A program made the translations under genes and the position numbers. Positions 9,063 through 18,315 of a DNA stretch of 64,000 nt are shown here, piece by piece. Numbering within the stretch: position 1 is the stretch's first letter; each line of letters starts with the position of its first letter. Source of the stretch: Acinetobacter sp. WCHAc010034 (GTDB taxonomy: Bacteria; Pseudomonadota; Gammaproteobacteria; Pseudomonadales; Moraxellaceae); NCBI RefSeq assembly GCF_001696615.3, contig NZ_CP032279.1, forward strand, positions 1,612,001 through 1,676,000. Direction: 5' to 3'. Under the pieces are notes generated by a model. The model saw only the letters and a list, made by a program, of their open reading frames with translations, ran no database searches and was not told the origin of the DNA.

Positions 9063-9095
9063 AAAATAAGCCCGGTCAAGGGCTTATTTTTATTT
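9063..9095 (+). terminator. Terminator after acr1
   Basis: AAATAAGCCC (9064-9073) pairs with GGGCTTATTT (9080-9089), loop GGTCAA, followed by a T-rich tail. Confidence 0.9.
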
Positions 9096-9228
9096 CAGCC
9101 GGCGCAGCCGCCGCCATATGAAAAATTGATCAAGATTTAATGCCTCAATGCCGGCGCGATGCCGTACACTATGCCGTGCGCTGCAAGGCGCAACTTTTCA
9201 ATTGAATACAATTTTGGGTGAAATCCAC

Positions 9229-10011
9229 ATGAACAACTTGCAATGGCTCGATGAAGTAAAATTTAACGAACAAGGCTTAGCGCCTGCTATTGCACAGCAT
9301 CATCAAACCGGCCGGATTCTGATGGTGGCGTGGATGAACCGCGAAGCTCTGGCTTTGACTGCGGAAAAAAAACAGGCGGTGTATTTCTCCCGCTCGCGCA
9401 GCAAGCTCTGGCACAAGGGCGAAGAATCCGGGCATTTCCAAACCGTGCATGAAATCCGGCTGGACTGCGATGCCGACGTGATTGTGCTGCAGATTGAACA
9501 GCACGGCGGCATTGCCTGCCACACAGGCCGCGAATCCTGCTTCTACCGCAGGCTGACGCCAAACGGCTGGGAAATTGCCGATGCGCAGCTGAAAGACCCG
9601 GAGCAGATTTACGGCGGAAAATCCGCCAATCCGCATACGCTGGCAATGAATGCCTCTGCGGCGCAGTCAGAACAGGTTGAAGTTTTAGATTATTTAGGCC
9701 AGATGATGGCGGAGCGCAAAGCCGCTGACCCGGATTCGTCTTATGTCGCCAAGCTGTACCACAAGGGCCTGAACAAAATTCTGGAAAAAGTCGGCGAAGA
9801 AAGCATTGAAAGCATTATCGCGGCCAAGGACTTTAAAGCCGAAGCCTCAGAAGACCATAAAAACGATTTAATTTATGAAGTGGCGGATTTATGGTTCCAT
9901 ACCATTGTGATGCTGGGCTACTTCGACCTTGAACCGCAATTGGTGCTGAATGAATTGGCGCGCCGCCAGGGCCTGTCCGGCCTGGCGGAAAAAGCCAGCC
10001 GCGCGCACTGA
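9229..10011 (+). CDS. hisI: Bifunctional phosphoribosyl-AMP cyclohydrolase / phosphoribosyl-ATP pyrophosphatase
   Basis: Catalyses steps two and three of histidine synthesis in one polypeptide (HisIE). Residues ~1-125 are the HisI cyclohydrolase domain with the metal/active-site blocks [26 protein letters not shown] and [10 protein letters not shown]. Residues ~145-255 are the HisE pyrophosphatase domain with [14 protein letters not shown] and YEVADLWFH (metal-binding Glu/Asp). Start at ATG 9229 gives the family-like [17 protein letters not shown]; the open frame extends 81 bp upstream without a better site. No other his genes are nearby, so the pathway is dispersed in this genome. Confidence 0.95.
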   Translation: MNNLQWLDEVKFNEQGLAPAIAQHHQTGRILMVAWMNREALALTAEKKQAVYFSRSRSKLWHKGEESGHFQTVHEIRLDCDADVIVLQIEQHGGIACHTGRESCFYRRLTPNGWEIADAQLKDPEQIYGGKSANPHTLAMNASAAQSEQVEVLDYLGQMMAERKAADPDSSYVAKLYHKGLNKILEKVGEESIESIIAAKDFKAEASEDHKNDLIYEVADLWFHTIVMLGYFDLEPQLVLNELARRQGLSGLAEKASRAH

Positions 10012-10031
10012 CTGTAAGCCGGCACGCAGCC

Positions 10032-11534
10032 TTGACTGAGCGGAACAGACCCGGCGCGACCTATGAGCAGGCCACTGCCATTGACAACGCGCGCCTCGGC
10101 AAATCCTTTAAAGTGATTGCCTACGCCGGCACCGGCAAAACCACCACGCTGCAGATGATCAGCGACGCCATGCCGCAGCGGCGCGGCATGTACCTGGCCT
10201 TCAACAAGGCCATCGCGGCCGAAGCGCAGGCCAAGTTTCACCGCAATGTCGACTGCCGCACCTTCCATTCTCTGGCTTACCGCAGCGTTCCGCGCGGCGT
10301 GACCGACAAGCTGCGCCTGCCGCGCCTCAGCCCGAGCTTCATGGCCAAGGAATACCGCCTGGCGCCGATTACGCTGCGGCGCATGATGGGCGGGCGCTAT
10401 GAGCAGTATGTGCTGATGCCGTCGCGCCTCGCCAGCCTGGTGGCCAATGCGGTCAGCCATTTCTGCTCGACCAGCTCGCAGTATCCGGCGCCGCGCCACC
10501 TGCAGGCGCCAAGCTGGCTGCATCCCGATGATATTGACGCCCTGCAGAAGCACCTCTACCCCGCGGTGGAGCGGCGCTGGCTGGAGTCGATTGATCCGAA
10601 TCATCAGGCCGGCATAGGCCACGACATCTACCTCAAGCTCTGGGCGCTGTCCGAGCCGAATATTCCCGCAGACTATGTGCTGTTTGATGAGGCGCAGGAC
10701 GCCGACCCGCTGATGCTGGGCATTCTGCTGAAGCAGCGCAGCACTCAGGTGATTTATGTCGGCGACGCGCACCAGCAGATCTACGCCTGGCGCGGCGCAG
10801 TCAACGCCATGCAGCAGCTGCCGCTGCCGGAATCGCGCCTGACCACCTCGTTCCGCTTTGGCGAGGAAATTGCCCTGCACGCCAACGCCCTGTTAGGCGC
10901 GCTGCATGAAACCGTGCCCCTGCGCGGCAATCCGCTGCTGCAGTCCAAAGTGGTGAATAAGCCGCATACCAAGCAGCGCGATGCGATTCTGTGCCGCACC
11001 AACGCCCGCGCCATGGAGCTGCTGCTGGCCGGCCTGGTGCATGGCGAAAAAGTCAGCCTGCAGGCCGACCACGCCCGGCTGAACCGCTTTGTCGACGCCG
11101 CCGCCATGCTGAAGCAGGGCAAGCGCGTCACCGATGTGCCGGAACTGGCCTGGTTCAACTCCTGGCATGACGTGCATGAATACTGCGAAACCAATGACGG
11201 CAGCGACATTAAGCCGCTGGTCAAGCTGGTGGATGATCACGGCACCGATCCCTTAAAGCGCGCGCTGGCGAAAATCACCCCGATTGGCCAGGCAGACTAC
11301 ATCATCTCCACCGCGCACAAGGCCAAAGGGCTGGAATGGAACCGCGTGCATATTGAAGATGACTATCAGTTCCGGCTGAATGACAAAGACTATAAAATTA
11401 GTGACGAAGAGTTACGGCTGCTTTACGTGGCCTGCACGCGTGCTAAAGTAAGCTTAAATACCCACCACATTTATGACCTGATGCAGCGGCTGAAGCGGGA
11501 AATGCCGGCCTCGCTGCGCCGGGCCGCGGGCTGA
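10032..11534 (+). CDS. UvrD/Rep-type ATP-dependent DNA helicase
   Basis: A 500-residue superfamily I helicase. Walker A is AYAGTGKTTT at 31-40, Walker B DEAQDAD at 219-225, Q-motif-like YEQATAIDNA at 11-20, motif III/IV YVGDAHQQIYAWRGA, motif V HKAKGLEWNRV and motif VI RLLYVACTRAK near the C-terminus. It is shorter than UvrD/Rep (about 670-720), closer in plan to FBH1-like or compact repair helicases. The only reasonable start is TTG at 10032, 20 bp after hisIE, with a weak ribosome site. The ATPase gene at 11566 follows after 31 bp and may be co-transcribed. Exact substrate unknown. Confidence 0.85.
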   Translation: MTERNRPGATYEQATAIDNARLGKSFKVIAYAGTGKTTTLQMISDAMPQRRGMYLAFNKAIAAEAQAKFHRNVDCRTFHSLAYRSVPRGVTDKLRLPRLSPSFMAKEYRLAPITLRRMMGGRYEQYVLMPSRLASLVANAVSHFCSTSSQYPAPRHLQAPSWLHPDDIDALQKHLYPAVERRWLESIDPNHQAGIGHDIYLKLWALSEPNIPADYVLFDEAQDADPLMLGILLKQRSTQVIYVGDAHQQIYAWRGAVNAMQQLPLPESRLTTSFRFGEEIALHANALLGALHETVPLRGNPLLQSKVVNKPHTKQRDAILCRTNARAMELLLAGLVHGEKVSLQADHARLNRFVDAAAMLKQGKRVTDVPELAWFNSWHDVHEYCETNDGSDIKPLVKLVDDHGTDPLKRALAKITPIGQADYIISTAHKAKGLEWNRVHIEDDYQFRLNDKDYKISDEELRLLYVACTRAKVSLNTHHIYDLMQRLKREMPASLRRAAG

Positions 11535-11565
11535 AATCCCAAACCTTTCCAGCTGAAGGCGCCTT

Positions 11566-12966
11566 ATGAGAATTGAATCCATCCGGCTGAAGCACACGCT
11601 GCACTTCAGCGACCTGCTGGCCGAGTTTAGCTATCATGATCAGCCCGTCACCCTGATTTTAGGCGATCAAGGCTCAGGCAAAACCGGCATTCTGCGCTTC
11701 AGCTATCAGGCCCTGACCTGGTTCGCTGCCCGCTGCAAAGACCTGCGCGCCGCCGGGCTGGTGATGCTGGATCAGGACATCATGCAGGCCCGCCTGCAGT
11801 CCAAAATTGACATCCGCGTCAGCTTTTCCGGAGAAGCCGGCACGCTGCTGGCCGGCGCAGCGCCTCCGGAAGAAGATGCAGGCTGCTGCAGCTGGCAGCT
11901 GTACAAGACCCTGAACAGCCAAGGCGCCGGCATAAGCAAAGCCGAAACCCGGCAGCTGGAGCTGCTGGCGGCCCGCTATCAGCAGGCGCAGCGCGATGAT
12001 CCCCTGCTGGGCCTGCCGCTGATCGCCTACTACCCTGCCGAACGCTTTGTCAATGAAGTGAATATCCTGAATAAAAACAATCCCGCCATTTTTCAGCCGG
12101 CGCATGCCTATGAAATTTCAGCGATTCCATTCACCACCTTTTCGCGCTTTTTTGAGTGGTTCCGGGAAGTCTGCGATATTGAAAATGCGCAGAACGCGCA
12201 GATGGTGCAGGACATTTTAAATAGGCGCCGGCTGCAGGGGCCATCCGCGCCGCTGCCTGCCGACTGTCTTGCCGGCAGAATCGCGCAGGCGCATGCCGAA
12301 ATCCGCGCGCCGGCATTAAGCTCTTTGCGCCGCGCCTTGGCGATTGTCCTGCCGGAAATCAGCGACCTGTTCCTGCTGTACCAGCCGAAACTGCAGCTGA
12401 TGGTGACCTTTCAGGGCAAAGCCATGCAGTTCCAGCAGCTGTCCAACAGCCTGCGCAATCTAACCGCGCTGATTGGCGACATTGTGCGCCGGCTCTGCCT
12501 GCTGAATCCGGCCAGCCTGTACCCCTGCGAAGAAGGCGAAGGCATTCTGCTGATTGACGCGGTCGACCATCAGCTGGATCAGAACATGGCGCAGGCGATT
12601 CTGCCGCGGCTGCATCAGGCCTTTCCGCGCCTGCAGATTATCGCTTCGGGCAACCGGCCGGAACTGCTGGAACAGGCGGGCGGCTTTCAGTGCCTGCGGC
12701 TGGAAAACCGCCAGCTGCTGCCGTTTCAGGCTGCGCAGCTGCAGCAATTTGATGAAATCTACGCGCAGCTGCATTTAGCGGAAACCGGCCCGCCGGCAGG
12801 CGCAGAGGCTGAAATGCCGGCGCTGCGGGAGCCGGCTTTGGATGAGGACGCGGCGGAATCCATGCTGCTGCAGATACAGCAGCAGCTGAATGGCGAACAG
12901 CAGCGGCAGCTGATCCGCCTGCTCAACAGCAGTGATCCGGACAGCAGCCCCAATACGCTGCTTTAG
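11566..12966 (+). CDS. ABC/SMC-like AAA ATPase with degraded catalytic motifs
   Basis: A 466-residue protein with the layout of the RecF/SMC-like 'AAA-15/AAA-23' ATPases. Walker A is intact (GDQGSGKT, 33-40). The remaining nucleotide motifs are altered: the signature region reads QLSNSLRNLTALIGDI (291-306) where relatives have QLSDGYRNLLALVADI, Walker B reads GILLIDAVDHQLD (326-338) where relatives have LIDEIDLHLHP, and the switch segment is ASGNRPELL instead of a THSP-type histidine. ATP binding is therefore plausible but hydrolysis is doubtful (inference). No nuclease or TOPRIM domain follows. The C-terminal ~50 residues are Gln/Leu-rich and may coil. Partner of the helicase by position only. 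Confidence 0.7.
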   Translation: MRIESIRLKHTLHFSDLLAEFSYHDQPVTLILGDQGSGKTGILRFSYQALTWFAARCKDLRAAGLVMLDQDIMQARLQSKIDIRVSFSGEAGTLLAGAAPPEEDAGCCSWQLYKTLNSQGAGISKAETRQLELLAARYQQAQRDDPLLGLPLIAYYPAERFVNEVNILNKNNPAIFQPAHAYEISAIPFTTFSRFFEWFREVCDIENAQNAQMVQDILNRRRLQGPSAPLPADCLAGRIAQAHAEIRAPALSSLRRALAIVLPEISDLFLLYQPKLQLMVTFQGKAMQFQQLSNSLRNLTALIGDIVRRLCLLNPASLYPCEEGEGILLIDAVDHQLDQNMAQAILPRLHQAFPRLQIIASGNRPELLEQAGGFQCLRLENRQLLPFQAAQLQQFDEIYAQLHLAETGPPAGAEAEMPALREPALDEDAAESMLLQIQQQLNGEQQRQLIRLLNSSDPDSSPNTLL

Positions 12967-13297
12967 CCAACAGCAGGCAATCGGAAGTATTGCGTTAAAA
13001 GCGACTGCAAGCGCGGCGGTGCAGGCAGACGCCTCATCCGCGGTTTCAGCCGGCGGATAATCTCCGGCATGTACACAAAAAAGATTGAAGTTGAGCAGCG
13101 CCTGTAATATGATCGGTTTTACTTGCAATTTCTATATCCACATCGGATTTTGCAATCGTTCATTTGCTGCGCAATACAGCTGAGTTTATTTTTTTGAACA
13201 TTTTGGCTTTCAAGATCGAGTATTTTTGGACTGCTCCTTGCTGTCCTGTAATCCTTGAGGGCTTAAGATTCACCTTAGGTATAACCTAATCACGACA
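12967..13297. other. Intergenic region before the mrp operon
   Basis: 331 bp with no credible gene. No terminator hairpin with T run is evident after the ATPase gene. AT-rich sequence at 13180-13240 may hold the mrp promoter. A short inverted repeat lies just before the mrpA start (see next entry). Confidence 0.4.
13275..13289. promoter_or_regulatory. Inverted repeat just upstream of mrpA
   Basis: TTAGGT-ATA-ACCTAA ends 8 bp before the mrpA start codon. Its position over the translation start region suggests an operator or leader element. No matching regulator is visible nearby. Confidence 0.35.
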
Positions 13298-16135
13298 ATG
13301 GATGCGAGTGTGCTGCCGATTATTATATTGTTACCGCTGGTACTAGGCACAACCCTTGTCCCGTGGCTGAAGCGATTTTCGCGCGGGGTAACGGCCTTAG
13401 GGGCGGTTGGAGTCAGCTTAAGCAGCCTGATTCTGCTGCTGACTCAAGCGAAAGATGTCTTCAGCGGCCAAGCCGTTGTGCAAAGCTGGCCATGGCTGCC
13501 GCAGCTCGGCATTGACCTGAGCTTCCGCCTCGATGCGCTTGGCCTGCTGTTTTCCCTGCTGATCAGCGGCATCGGCACCCTCATTTATATCTACGCCTAT
13601 TATTACCTCAACGCCAAGAACTCCCTAAGCAAGCTGTACCTGCTGCTGATGCTGTTCATGGCGGCCATGCTCGGCATTTCACTGTCCAATAACCTGATCC
13701 TGCTGCTGATTTTCTGGGAACTGACCAGCATTTCATCCTTCCTGCTGGTCGGCTACTGGAGCAATTACGAAGCGGCGCAGCGCGGCTCACGCATGGCGCT
13801 GACCATTACCGGCATGGGCGGGCTGTGCATGCTGGGCGGCTTTGTGCTGCTCGGGCAGATTGCCGGCACCTATCAGATTGACCAGATTCTGGGCATGCGC
13901 GGGCAAATTCAAAGCCATGCGCTGTTTGTTCCCGCCCTGCTGCTGATCCTGATGGGCGCATTCACCAAAAGCGCGCAGTTTCCGTTCCACTTCTGGCTGC
14001 CGAATGCCATGGCGGCGCCAACCCCGGTATCCGCTTACCTGCATTCCGCCACCATGGTCAAAGCCGGCATCTTCCTGCTGGCGCGCCTGCTGCCGATTTT
14101 TGCCGGCGCAGCCCTGTACCATAATATTGTAACCTTTGTCGGGCTGTTCACCCTGTGCATGGCGGCCTTCTTCGCCATCTTCAAGGAAGACTTGAAGGGC
14201 CTGCTGGCCTATTCAACCATCAGCCATCTGGGGCTGATTGTCTGCCTGCTGGGCATCGGCTCGCCTTTAGCCGTGGCCGCAGCGATTTTCCACATCATCA
14301 ACCACGCCACCTTTAAAGCAGCCCTGTTCATGATTGCCGGGATTATTGACCATGAAACCGGCACACGCGACTTGCGCAAGCTCAGCGGGCTGTGGCAGCT
14401 GCTGCCGTTTACCGCAACGCTGACCATGATTACCGCGGCCTCGATGGCCGGCGTGCCGCTGACCAACGGCTTCCTGTCGAAGGAAATGTTCTTTACCGAA
14501 CTGCTGCGGGAACTCTCTGGCCCGGCGCTGATCGGCTCGGCCATCACCGCGACCTGCGCCGGAATTTTTGCGGTGGCCTACTCCATCCGCCTGGTGCATG
14601 GCGTATTTTTTGACGGCCCGGTCGGCAAAAATGTCCCGCATAAAGATGCGCACGAGCCGCCGTTCGGCATGCGCGCGCCAGCCACTGCCTTGGCGGTGCT
14701 GTGCATTTTAGTCGGCCTGCTGCCTGCCCTGCTGATTGAACCGATTGTCAACAGTGCGGCCCAGGCCAGCACGCAGAACTCCGCCTTTGAAGGCGCACAT
14801 CTGGCCATTTGGCACGGCTTTAACCTACCCCTGGCTATGAGCGCCATCGCGCTGCTGGGCGGGGCGGTATTCTACTTCGCGCTGGCCAAAGGTGGCCGGC
14901 TCCGTGCCATTGACTTGGACCCGCTGCTGGGTAGGCTGCAGGGCAAGATCCTGTTTGAACTGTTTTTAAAGCACCTGCTGCTGAAGTCGCGCAAGCTCAA
15001 GCGCGCCACAGAAAATGGCTCGCTGCAAAGCTACCTGCTGTGGATTGTGCTGTTCAGCATTGCTCTGGCTGCCTTGCCGCTGCTGCCGCAGGGCATGTCC
15101 GCCGGAACCCGCGAGCTGACGCATGCGCCGGCAATCGCCATCGTGCTGTGGCTGCTGCTGTTCTCCGCCTGCTGGATGATGCTGTGGTTCCATCACGAGC
15201 GCATTAAAGCCGTGCTGATCAGCGGCGCGGTCGGCCTGGTCGTCACCATGGTGTTCGTCTGCTTCTCTGCGCCGGATCTGGCGCTGACGCAGATCACCGT
15301 CGATGTGGTCACCACCGTGCTGCTGCTGATGAGCCTGTCGCTGCTGCCGCAGCTTACGCCGTATGAATCCAGCGTTTCCCGGCGCTGGCGCGACGCTTTA
15401 ATTGCGGTTGCCGGCGGGCTGGGCATCGCCTGGATCACCTGGCTGATCCTGACCCGTGACCATAATTCCATTTCATGGTTCTTCATGCAGCAGTCGATTC
15501 CGCTCGGCGGCGGCACCAATGTGGTCAATGTGATTCTGGTCGACTTCCGCGGCTTTGACACCTTCGGCGAAATCACCGTGCTGGGCATCGCGGCCATCGG
15601 CGCGCTGTGCCTGATGGACGGCATGCGCGCGCACGGCACCACCATTACCCAAGGCCTCACCTACCGCTTCAACCCTTCCCCGCTGATGTTCCGCATCACC
15701 GCGTCATGGATTCTGCCGCTGGCGCTGGTGGTCAGCCTGTACATCTTCCTGCGCGGCCACAACCTGCCGGGCGGCGGCTTCATTGCCGGCTTAATCACGG
15801 CGCTGGCGCTGATCATTCAGTACATTGCGCTGGGGCAGGATCAGGCGGAACGCCTGCTGCGCGCCAGATCCGGCCGGCTGTATGAAATCTGGATCGGCGC
15901 CGGCCTGGTGATTGCCGGCCTCACCGGCCTTGGCGCATGGTTCTGGGGGCGCCCGTTCCTCACCAGCGCGCACTTTTACGTTTCGCCGCCGCTGATCGGC
16001 GAAATGCATTTAGCGACTGCGGCCCTGTTTGATGCCGGGGTTTATATCACTGTGGTCGGCGCGGCCATGCTGATGATTTCCGTTTTGGGCGACTCGCGCC
16101 ATTCCAGCATGGCTGGCCCACTGCCAAGAGGATAA
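13298..16135 (+). CDS. mrpA: Monovalent cation/H+ antiporter subunit A (MrpA, fused with MrpB)
   Basis: Largest subunit of the Mrp (Mnh/Pha/Sha) Na+ or K+/H+ antiporter in the inner membrane, related to NuoL of complex I. In the NuoL-like half (to about residue 500) the proton-path residues are visible: Glu141 in IFWELTSIS and Lys224 in AFTKSAQFPFHFWLPNAM. The C-terminal part after about 640 carries the extra domain (LALTQITVDVVTTVLLLMSL) and then the MrpB domain (ITASWILPLALVVSLYIFLRGHNLPGGGFIAGL). At 945 residues this is the fused A+B form seen in PhaAB-type systems, so no separate mrpB gene is expected, and none is present. No strong ribosome site precedes the ATG at 13298. Confidence 0.95.
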   Translation: MDASVLPIIILLPLVLGTTLVPWLKRFSRGVTALGAVGVSLSSLILLLTQAKDVFSGQAVVQSWPWLPQLGIDLSFRLDALGLLFSLLISGIGTLIYIYAYYYLNAKNSLSKLYLLLMLFMAAMLGISLSNNLILLLIFWELTSISSFLLVGYWSNYEAAQRGSRMALTITGMGGLCMLGGFVLLGQIAGTYQIDQILGMRGQIQSHALFVPALLLILMGAFTKSAQFPFHFWLPNAMAAPTPVSAYLHSATMVKAGIFLLARLLPIFAGAALYHNIVTFVGLFTLCMAAFFAIFKEDLKGLLAYSTISHLGLIVCLLGIGSPLAVAAAIFHIINHATFKAALFMIAGIIDHETGTRDLRKLSGLWQLLPFTATLTMITAASMAGVPLTNGFLSKEMFFTELLRELSGPALIGSAITATCAGIFAVAYSIRLVHGVFFDGPVGKNVPHKDAHEPPFGMRAPATALAVLCILVGLLPALLIEPIVNSAAQASTQNSAFEGAHLAIWHGFNLPLAMSAIALLGGAVFYFALAKGGRLRAIDLDPLLGRLQGKILFELFLKHLLLKSRKLKRATENGSLQSYLLWIVLFSIALAALPLLPQGMSAGTRELTHAPAIAIVLWLLLFSACWMMLWFHHERIKAVLISGAVGLVVTMVFVCFSAPDLALTQITVDVVTTVLLLMSLSLLPQLTPYESSVSRRWRDALIAVAGGLGIAWITWLILTRDHNSISWFFMQQSIPLGGGTNVVNVILVDFRGFDTFGEITVLGIAAIGALCLMDGMRAHGTTITQGLTYRFNPSPLMFRITASWILPLALVVSLYIFLRGHNLPGGGFIAGLITALALIIQYIALGQDQAERLLRARSGRLYEIWIGAGLVIAGLTGLGAWFWGRPFLTSAHFYVSPPLIGEMHLATAALFDAGVYITVVGAAMLMISVLGDSRHSSMAGPLPRG

Positions 16136-16139
16136 GCAT

Positions 16140-16505
16140 ATGATCAGTTTAGAACTCTTACTATCTTCCGCGATTGGGCTGCTGGCGGCAGCGGGCATTT
16201 ACCTTATCCTGCGCGCGCGCACTTTCCCGGTGGTGCTGGGGCTGGCGATGATCGGCTATGCCGTGAACCTGTTTCTGTTCGCGATGGGGCGCATTCATGT
16301 CAATGCCCCCGCCGTGCTGACCGAAACCGCCAAAGCCACCGACCCGCTGCCGCAGGCGCTGGTGCTGACCGCCATTGTCATCGGCTTCGCCACAACCGCA
16401 TTCATTGTTCAGCTGGCGCTGCGCAGCCGTTTTGAATCAGGAACAGACCACGTTGATTCCAAAGAAGAAATACCGCAAATTGACCCGCGCGAGGATGAGC
16501 CTTGA
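16140..16505 (+). CDS. mrpC: Antiporter subunit C (MrpC)
   Basis: 121-residue, three-helix membrane subunit homologous to NuoK of complex I (LGLAMIGYAVNLFLFAMGR; PLPQALVLTAIVIGFATTAFIVQLALR is the conserved block after residue 60). It begins 4 bp after the mrpA stop, preceded by AGAGGATAAGC, and its end overlaps mrpD by four bases (ATGA). The C-terminal ~18 residues are acidic and soluble. Confidence 0.94.
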   Translation: MISLELLLSSAIGLLAAAGIYLILRARTFPVVLGLAMIGYAVNLFLFAMGRIHVNAPAVLTETAKATDPLPQALVLTAIVIGFATTAFIVQLALRSRFESGTDHVDSKEEIPQIDPREDEP

Positions 16506-18313
16506 TGACTGACTTCATCCAGTTCTGGGCGCAGCACGCCCCGGTCTTCAGCATTCTAATACCGGCGTTTACCGCCTTCGCTTTAGTCCTGCTGGGCAAT
16601 CCCGGCTCCGGCTCGCTGGCGCAGGACTGGCGCCAGCCTTGGCGCCGCGGCATCAGCCTGATCTCCGCGCTGCTGGGCCTGATCACCGCCGTCAGCTATC
16701 TGGCGATGGCCAGCCAAGGGCAAATCAGCGTATACAACCTCAGTGAATGGGCTGCGCCGTTCGGCATCGTGCTGGTGCTGGATCAGCTGTCGGCATTCAT
16801 GCTGGTGCTGACCTATGCGCTGGCGGTGCCGGTGCTCTGGTACGCCAGCAAGGAATGGGATGAGCGCGGGCGCTACTTCCACGCCATGTTCCATTTCCTG
16901 CTGATGGGGCTATGCGGCGCCTTCCTCACCGGCGACTTATTCAACCTGTTCGTGTTCTTTGAAATCCTGCTGATGGCCTCCTATGTGCTGCTGCTGCACG
17001 GCCAGGGCAAGGCGCGCTTCCAGCTGGGCATTCATTACGTCACCATCAACCTGCTGGCGTCCGCGCTGTTCCTGATTGGCCTGGGCATGATTTACGGCAG
17101 CGCCGGCAGCCTGAATATGGCCGATGTCGCCCGGCTGATGCCTTTGCTGGAGCCAGATCAGCACCGCCTGGCCGCCGCCGGCGGACTGCTGCTGTTTGCA
17201 GTCTTCGGCATTAAGGCCGCCATGCTGCCGGTCGGCTTCTGGCTGCCGAAAACCTATGCTGTGGCCACCACGCCTGTAGCGGCCATTTTCACCATTATGA
17301 CCAAAGTCGGCATTTACGCCATTCTGCGCGTGAACGGCACGGTATTTGATGATGAGATCAGCCGGGAAATCCTGCAAAACTGCCTGCTGCCGATCGGCTT
17401 AATCACCTCGCTGTACGGCGTGATCGGCGCGATTGGTGCAGAGCGCCTGCGCCGCTTTGTCGGCTTTATGATTTTATCCTCCATCGGCACGCTGCTGATT
17501 GCGATTGCCCTGTTCAGCACCGAAGCATGGGCCGCCAGCCTGTACTATTTAGTCCACAGCACCCTGATCGGCGCAGCCTTTTACCTGCTGTGCGGCTGGA
17601 TTACTTCGCAGCGCGGAGAATTCAAAGACCACTTTAAAGTTGCGCCGCAGATGAAGCAGCACAAGGCCCTAGCCTTGGCTTATTTCGCCATTGCCCTGAT
17701 GATGGCCGGCCTGCCGCCATTCAGCGGCTTTTTAGGCAAGGTTTTCATCCTGCAGGCAGCCGCGTCTTCGCCTTATCAGCTGCTGATTATTCTGACCATT
17801 TTAGCGGTCAGCCTGCTCAGCATCATCGCCATGACCCGCGTCGGCTTTATTCTGTTCTGGCGCGCCAGCCGGCCGGAAGACAATCCGCATGCGCCTGAAT
17901 TCAAGACTTATCATGCGCTGCCTGCAAAAGCGCCAAAACGCAATGACAGCGCGGTCTACCTGCTGCTGGCAGGCCTGACCGCATACATGGTATTCGCCGC
18001 GCCCATTTACAGCTATGCGCGCAGCACGGCGGAGCAGATGCGCAGCAATGCCCTGTATGAAGAGGTTCTGCTGAAGAAAGATGAGCGCGGCAATGCCATC
18101 AGCGTGCAGCCGTTTGATCCGGAAAACCTGCCGGAAACCAAATACGGCGGCGAAACGGCTGACCCGAATGCGCATCTGATTCCGCTGCTGATTTCAGAAA
18201 ACACCCTGCAGGGCGAGCATATTTCCGAATATAAAAAGCGCCAGATTCAGGGGCAGGAGCTGCACAGCCAGGCCCCCGATGATGCGCAGCTTAAACCGAT
18301 GGAGGCGCCCTAA
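16502..18313 (+). CDS. mrpD: Antiporter subunit D (MrpD)
   Basis: 603-residue NuoM/NuoN-like proton-channel subunit. It has about 14 hydrophobic helices, the key glutamate Glu154 in NLFVFFEILLMAS, and the lysine-bearing segment FGIKAAMLPVGFWLPKTYAVATTPVAAIF. The final ~85 residues are a hydrophilic, charged cytoplasmic or periplasmic tail (MRSNALYEEVLLKKDERGN...), longer than in many homologues (typically ~500 residues). Its start overlaps mrpC and its stop lies 2 bp before mrpE, indicating translational coupling. Confidence 0.94.
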   Translation: MMTDFIQFWAQHAPVFSILIPAFTAFALVLLGNPGSGSLAQDWRQPWRRGISLISALLGLITAVSYLAMASQGQISVYNLSEWAAPFGIVLVLDQLSAFMLVLTYALAVPVLWYASKEWDERGRYFHAMFHFLLMGLCGAFLTGDLFNLFVFFEILLMASYVLLLHGQGKARFQLGIHYVTINLLASALFLIGLGMIYGSAGSLNMADVARLMPLLEPDQHRLAAAGGLLLFAVFGIKAAMLPVGFWLPKTYAVATTPVAAIFTIMTKVGIYAILRVNGTVFDDEISREILQNCLLPIGLITSLYGVIGAIGAERLRRFVGFMILSSIGTLLIAIALFSTEAWAASLYYLVHSTLIGAAFYLLCGWITSQRGEFKDHFKVAPQMKQHKALALAYFAIALMMAGLPPFSGFLGKVFILQAAASSPYQLLIILTILAVSLLSIIAMTRVGFILFWRASRPEDNPHAPEFKTYHALPAKAPKRNDSAVYLLLAGLTAYMVFAAPIYSYARSTAEQMRSNALYEEVLLKKDERGNAISVQPFDPENLPETKYGGETADPNAHLIPLLISENTLQGEHISEYKKRQIQGQELHSQAPDDAQLKPMEAP

Positions 18314-18315
18314 GC

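Noticed and set aside
9918..10880. 320-codon open frame antisense to hisIE and the helicase gene
   Set aside because: Runs across two genes with firm motifs on the other strand and lacks a ribosome site.
10032..12966. Gabija-like defence system
   Set aside because: No TOPRIM nuclease domain in the ATPase, reversed gene order, and no other defence or mobility genes nearby.
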